A stretch of 64,000 nucleotides of DNA, taken from Dolomedes plantarius. Taxonomy: Eukaryota > Arthropoda > Arachnida > Araneae > Dolomedidae. The notes below the pieces were generated by a model. That model saw only the letters and a list, made by a program, of their open reading frames with translations, made no database searches and was not told the origin of the DNA. Of the stretch, positions 58,665 through 64,000 are shown in pieces. Location: positions 48,412,646 through 48,476,645 of the forward strand of contig OU015500.1 in assembly GCA_907164885.2 (NCBI GenBank). The letters run 5' to 3'. The first letter of the stretch is position 1; each line of letters starts with the position of its first letter. The position numbers were made by a program, and so were the translations under genes.

Positions 58665-61605
58665 GTTTAAAGCATAGGTTCCCAAAGTGGTCCAGGTGGA
58701 CCCCCAGGGGTCCATAGGAGACCACACGGGGGTCCACGTAGACGTGAAAAGAAAACAGGGGTTCACAAGTTGTAAGTGGGGGATCTACAAAAAAATTTCT
58801 GGTTTTCATAATAAAGAACAAAAATTTTGGCTTGGATTTACCTATCAACGTAGGCAGGTAGCATCATTCACTAGGTAGGTGCTCAAAAATATTCGAGACT
58901 CAGTTCAAACACAGAATTGAATAGAACAATAGATAATAGTACAAGGGTGCACCAAATGTCGAGACTTGCAAAGTGCCACCCGTGCGCCCGCTAGTCCGGG
59001 ATGCTTGTTTAGACCTGCAAAGGGATGAAATGCGACTTGCTCTGTGCTTGCAATCTACATTAGTATAAATACGAATGGCAAGAACAAAACGTTACTCATT
59101 TGTTTCCGGGATTTTGAACATAAAAGTGTGACTGTGAGTGAATCGATGTCAGTGTTTGCAGTGCCGAAAAAAGTAAGTATCTGCCTATTTGTTATACATA
59201 TTTTTATTGTATATTGTAATTTATCAATCATATTATATTTGTTTTACTATTTGAGTGTAGTAGGTAGTTATGTAGTAAAAATTAAATACTAGAGATTATT
59301 CAAAACTTCGATAAAAGAACAAAAATCCAGGGAAGATTAAACTTTAGGTACCTAGGTACTTTTTTGTTTAAAAATATTTATTTACTCGACGACGGCGATT
59401 AATTAAAAGAGCGGTGTTTCCGCGGGCATTTTTTTTTTTATTATTGCAATAATTCTATTCTGTTGTGTTATAATAGCCATATTCTGGTAAAATCGCCTCA
59501 AAAACAAACATTATTTACAGGTCACAACTGATACGTAAAATGGCTGAATCTAAGAAGAAATGTCGACAGTACAGTGTTGATTATTTGAAATTTGGTTTTC
59601 TTCCATCAACGGCAGACAAACAATTGCCCATGTGTCTTTTATGCAACAAAGTTCTGAGCAATGACTCTATGGAACCATCGAAGCTCGAAGACCATCTAAG
59701 AAGGTGTCATCCTGAAAAAATAGGTAAAGATCTGAAATACTTTCAAACATTGAAGGAAAAATATGAAAAGAGACCTACCGTAAATAGTATGTTTGCTTCA
59801 ACGTCTCAAAGTAACGATGATGGCTTGCGGGCATCTTACAATATTTCGTTGCTTATAGCGAAATCTGGAAAACCGCACACCATCGGAGAAGAGTTAATTT
59901 TACCCGCTATTGAAGAGGTTTCAAAAACTGTTCTGCACAAACCTCCATTTGACGTACTCAAAAGAATTCCTTTAAGTAACAACACTGTACAAAGACGTAT
60001 TCATGAAATGAGCTCTGATATAGAAAGCTTCTTGTGTAATTATCTGCAAACCACTTATTTTTCTATTCAATTGGACGAGTCTACTTTGCCTGGTAATGAA
60101 GCATTATTATTGGCATATGTTCGATTTGTTATGGACGACGAAATCCATGAAGAGCTGCTATTCGCAAAAACTTTGAAGTTGAACACTAAAGGCGAATCGA
60201 TATTTAATGTCCTGAGTGATTTTTTTACAGAAAAATCTGTTCCATTTACAAACATTATTTCGGTGGCAGCAGATGGAGCTCCTGCCATGTTCGGGCGATA
60301 TCGTGGGTTTATAAGCCATCTTAAAAGAATAATACCAGGACTAATTGCAATTCACAGTGTCATCCACCGACAACACCTTGTAGCGAAAAATTTGAGTGAT
60401 AGATTGCACCAATCGCTTCAATTTGTGATTAACGCAGTTAATAAAATAAGAAGCAATGCTTTGAATACCCGTTTATTTGCACTATTGTGCAATGAAAATG
60501 ATAAAGATTTCCAACGACTGCTCTTACATACTGAAGTACGCTGGTTGTCGAAAGGTGCATGCTTATCGAGATTTTACTCACTTTTCGAATCAGTGATAGA
60601 GTTTCTGGAAACTAAAGCACCAGATTTAAAAGAAAATCTGATCAAATATAAAGAGGACATTGCGTACTTAACAGATTTGTTCATAAAATTCAATGACGTT
60701 AACTTGCAGTTACAAGGGGACAGCCTTAATTTAATAAAAACAAAGAGTGTAATTTCGGCTTTTCTTGGTAAATTGAAATTAATGAAGCAAAATATTAGTC
60801 GGCGCGAATTCTCCCAGTTTCCGCACTTGTCACAGATAGAATGTCTTGATGAGGATATTCAGACATACGCTCAACATTTAAATACCCTGCATGATGACTT
60901 CAAAAATTTGAAGATATTCTGACGATGGAAATACCACCATGGATCATAACCCCATTTGATGAAATGAAAGAGGCGAATGTGGTATTACAAGAGTAGCTAC
61001 TTGAGCTCAGCACCAACGAGGAACTGAAGGTGAAATTTAAAAAAGGCTATCAAACATTTTCGCTGCAGGCAGAAATCTCCGAAAAATAACCTGGGCTGTG
61101 GGAAATTGCGAGAAAATTTTTGATAGCGTTTCCCTCGTCATATCTTGTCGAAAGAAGTTTTAGTGCCGTTACCAACCTGTTAACAAAAAAAAGGAGCAGA
61201 TTGAACATCACAAAACGGGGAGATTTGAGATTACTTCTTACAAAACTGAAGCCAAATATTGATAATTTGCTGTCAATTCATCCAGTACATCCGTCTCATT
61301 AAAAGTATGAATATTTTTATCGTTGATTTACATTTCAGAGTTCATTGTTGATTTTTTGTCAATTGTTGATTGTTTGTAATAATAAATGTTTATAATTTTG
61401 TATAACCACAAGTATTATTTTTATAAATAGGACACAAGAAAATGTGCTACTTTTTTTTTCTTCTAAACACCCCCAATTTAGGGTGATATTTTTTAGGAGT
61501 TTTGGGAATACAGTAGAAATGTAGCAGCAGGGGGTCTACCAAAAATAGCAAAACTTTGAAAGTGGTCCACGAGAAAAAAAAAGTTTGGGAACCTCTGGTT
61601 TAAAG
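58665..61605 (+). mobile_element. hAT transposon, 2.9 kb, with 8-bp TSD
   Basis: The element is 58673-61597. Left end CATAGGTTCCCAAAGTGG; right end, inverted, CAGAGGTTCCCAAACTTT. GTTTAAAG is duplicated at 58665-58672 and 61598-61605. Both subterminal regions carry GGTCCAC/GTGGACC motifs, likely transposase-binding sites. It encodes one transposase on the plus strand. Confidence 0.95.
59540..61302 (+). pseudogene. hAT transposase (BED-finger, ZBED5/SCAND3-like), 3' part disabled
   Basis: The main ORF is 59540-60922 (460 codons). Residues ~30-60 are a BED-type zinc finger (CLLCNKVL, then HLRRCH) that binds the TIR. The RNase-H-like core has FSIQLDEST (first D near 178) and SVAADGAPAMFGRYRGF (second D near 248), followed by RWLSKGACLSRFYSL. 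A one-base change near 60912 shifts frame. The continuation has stops near 60994 and 61087, then an intact 61120-61302 block with the hAT dimerisation motif FPSSYLVERSFSAV, whose E is probably catalytic. A GTAAGTAT donor near 59170 and a TTTACAG acceptor near 59514 suggest a 5'-UTR intron. No current activity is expected. Confidence 0.9.
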
Positions 61606-62618
61606 GCAATGAGGGTGTTTTTAAAAAAACGTTTTGTTTTATTATTTTTTAAATTAGTTTTTCAAAAATCAGTTTTGTATAGATAGACATATATAATAAA
61701 ATGTCCTGTAAAATATCATCTATAGTAAAAAATGAAGATTTTAAAAAGTATGTAACTTTCATATCTAACAACCACATTCAAGAGCAGAAAAACAGTTGTA
61801 ATTAAATGTTAAATGAATGACATAACAATCAAGTTAACAGCAAATCCACGTAATGTTTATAATTAATGATCATCTTAAACGGGTTGAATCTACTTAAAAC
61901 TCTTTCACCATTTTGGAATCTCATGCTCGTCGCCCTCAGCAGGTGAGAGCTTTTAAAATCTGCGCTTTTCTTTTCACCCAGGAATTTTAATGGCAATTAT
62001 TTCTTTCGTTTTACTCGAAATAGAGTTTTGCATCTTAATGAGCCGGAATTAGAAAGAAATCATTAAAAAAATTACGGCGCAATTACTTATCATTAAAATA
62101 ACTAATTGCCGCACGTGTCATAATTTATAGCTACAATTAAAACTACTAAATTAAGGTTTGTTACTTGTTACTTTTTATACGCGAAATTGGTTAGAATCAA
62201 TACACGCGCACATGATGCTGCTATAATGGAATATAAATAAAAAAAAGAAGTCCTAAAAAATTATTTCCGGTAAACGCGAAAAGCTTTTTCTGTCGTCATT
62301 AAAATAATTTATTGGGTAGCAGTTAGGAATGGGAATTCACTCTTTAAAGAAATGTCGTCAATATATATTTCCTTTCGAAAGCGTTTCTCGTTTAATTGTC
62401 TACGTGACTTTGCTATAAACAGTAGACTAAGGTGATAAAATACTATTTGGTTGTCTAATACTGTCAGATATGACCCAATTCTATTTTACCTTCAAAATTG
62501 GTGGGGGGAATAAGACCGCTGAGTAAATAAGATTTTAAATAGTATATATAGTTTTAAGATAGTTTTGAAAAAGAAAAGAAAATTTTTAATTTTTAATTCC
62601 TCTTAACTTTTTAAACTC
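61606..62618. other. unassigned AT-rich sequence
   Basis: No gene recognised. Confidence 0.4.
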
Positions 62619-62765
62619 CTAATGTCTTACGAGTCCATGGGTTCAAGTCCCACAATTGGCATGGGTGTTTGTAGAAGTGCGGAATCGGCTTTAAACAGTA
62701 GGTCCCGGTCTATTTACCCCTCATGTAGAAAAAAATGAACGTGGTGCTCTCAACCAATCAACCAA
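62619..62765 (+). mobile_element. tRNA-derived SINE, 3' part
   Basis: B box GGGTTCAAGTCCC near 62639, body GGCATGGGTGTTTGTAGAAG, tail CTCAACCAATCAACCAACC. The A box is not recognisable. Confidence 0.65.
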
Positions 62766-62818
62766 CCTACTGTCTTGCATTATTACTTACATGAAACTTG
62801 TGCAAAACGCAAAGCATG

Positions 62819-62895
62819 TACAGTAAAACCTAATTTATTCGACCCTCGTTAATCAGGATCTCCGGATAATCCGTATCAGATTTGTAGACTATAAT
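62819..62895 (+). mobile_element. pogo/Tigger terminal fragment
   Basis: TA-CAGTAAAACCTAATTTATTCG, then CCTCGTTAATCAGGATCTCC, resembles a pogo/Tigger end. No matching inverted end was found within the window. Confidence 0.5.
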
Positions 62896-64000
62896 GGATT
62901 GATTGGGGGGAGCGAAAGGAGAAGTAACTGGTCATGAGACCAAAATAGCATAGGATTTGGGGTTATTAATTATGATACCCGATGATATGATTGGCATATG
63001 TAGAATTAAGTACTGCGTTGTGTTTTTTTTACAAATCATTACAGACCATCTGATCAATATAATAATGGATACATTTATTAATTGGAATCATGTAAAGCAT
63101 ATTTATACATTATGTTATTACAAATAATCACTTCATTAACAGTTTCATTCAATATCATTATAACCCTTTTCGTTTTCTTATTTCCTACATACAATTATCA
63201 CTCTAGTAATTTCTCATCAATTATTAAACCTTTACTACAATATTTTTCTCATTTAATGGATTTTATAACCCGTTCATCAATTCACAATAAATCATATATT
63301 AGCACTTATTCGTTTAAGTACCATTGACCTTCATTAATCAATTTAAATCATAATTCAACGTTATATCAATTTCTAACAAAAAGATCTATCGTATATACAT
63401 TCGGAATATATGGTGTATGAATGAGAAATCGCGATGGCACACGTTTAAAACAAGTGATCAATACGGAGCACAAATGAAACATACCTCCATTGACGAACTC
63501 TCATGAAGTCAATTTAATGCGCTGGCACTGTCTTGGAATTAGTCTTTCAACCCGCTCTCCTTTGATGAACTCGTTCTGAAGTACATCAAATGCGCTCGCG
63601 TCGTCTTGGCATCCTCCTTTTAAACCCGTTCTATTGTTCATGCACGCTTCCAGGGTCCGTAAATTCAGCTTGTAGCATACGGTAGGTCATACTGCTCAGG
63701 CGATTCGATTCTTGGGATGGGGCACTCTGCTTCCACGTTGTCGGCCGGCTATATTCTTTCACAGAATCAACTAATCTCGATGTTAATCACTGCCTAGTAT
63801 TTACGCTTTGGGGACATCGGTGCAAATAAAGCGTCAAGCTATATTTATTTATAATACGCTGGCTAAGTTTCATCTCGAGCTTTCTCGTTCTAAGTTAACT
63901 CGTCGGCTCATGCCTTTAACTACGGGCTAGGTGTTTGTCCTTGATGCTCCTCGGTCGTAATAACTTTTTAGGATCCCCGCATCATCTGATCTGCTCTCTT
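62896..64000. other. unassigned sequence at the window end
   Basis: An 81-codon ORF at 63082-63327 is Ile/Phe/Ser-rich with no domain. From about 63400 the sequence is less AT-rich and contains AATAAAGCG near 63826; it may be part of an element running off the window. Confidence 0.35.

Overview
The window looks like non-coding, transposon-dominated nuclear DNA of an arthropod. It is strongly AT-rich, full of long (TA)n arrays, and carries Ty3/gypsy, Tc1/mariner, hAT, Helitron, SINE and MITE sequences but no convincing host gene. A spider is my best guess, because the Tc1 transposases, the BED-finger hAT protein and the tRNA-headed SINEs resemble copies common in orb-weaver genomes. That is an inference from memory; no search was run.

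Layout. 1-10 kb: a (TA)n array, a tRNA-like sequence, a 2.5-kb element with ~650-bp inverted repeats and a broken gene, a hAT MITE with an 8-bp target-site duplication (TSD), and a three-unit tandem repeat. 10-14.5 kb: an inverted-repeat element, a 266-bp tandem repeat and a truncated Helitron. 14.5-21.8 kb: a Ty3/gypsy element with near-identical LTRs but no visible protease. 21.8-26.3 kb: SINEs, a MITE and TA arrays. 26.8-30.0 kb: element A, a TIR transposon beginning TAGGGTGG with an 8-bp TSD and a hAT element nested in its left TIR. 30-37 kb: a palindromic MITE, a Tc1 relic, an unexplained GC-richer island and SINEs. 38-44.6 kb: a Tc1-like gene with an altered C-terminus, then a nested block (outer inverted repeat, reversed Helitron, Tc1 element and a DD41D mariner). 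45-51 kb: a 58-bp satellite and element B, a second TAGGGTGG transposon, sitting in a duplicated segment whose other copy is the empty site. 51-58 kb: SINE pieces, a putative solo LTR with a heat-shock-like motif and an 800-bp Helitron with textbook ends. 58.7-61.6 kb: a hAT transposon with a BED-finger transposase. The remainder is unassigned AT-rich DNA.

How the parts work together. There is no pathway here. Autonomous or formerly autonomous elements (gypsy, Tc1, DD41D, hAT, TAGGGTGG) supply transposases or reverse transcriptase, and short non-autonomous relatives (MITEs, Helitron, SINEs) depend on such enzymes. Many junctions lie at (TA)n arrays. Most coding copies are broken. The exceptions are the gypsy pol ORF and the Tc1 ORF at 38.3 kb.

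The best candidate for an under-described system is the pair of TAGGGTGG elements. They share TIRs, 8-bp TSDs and a transposase with conserved motifs that I cannot place in a named superfamily.
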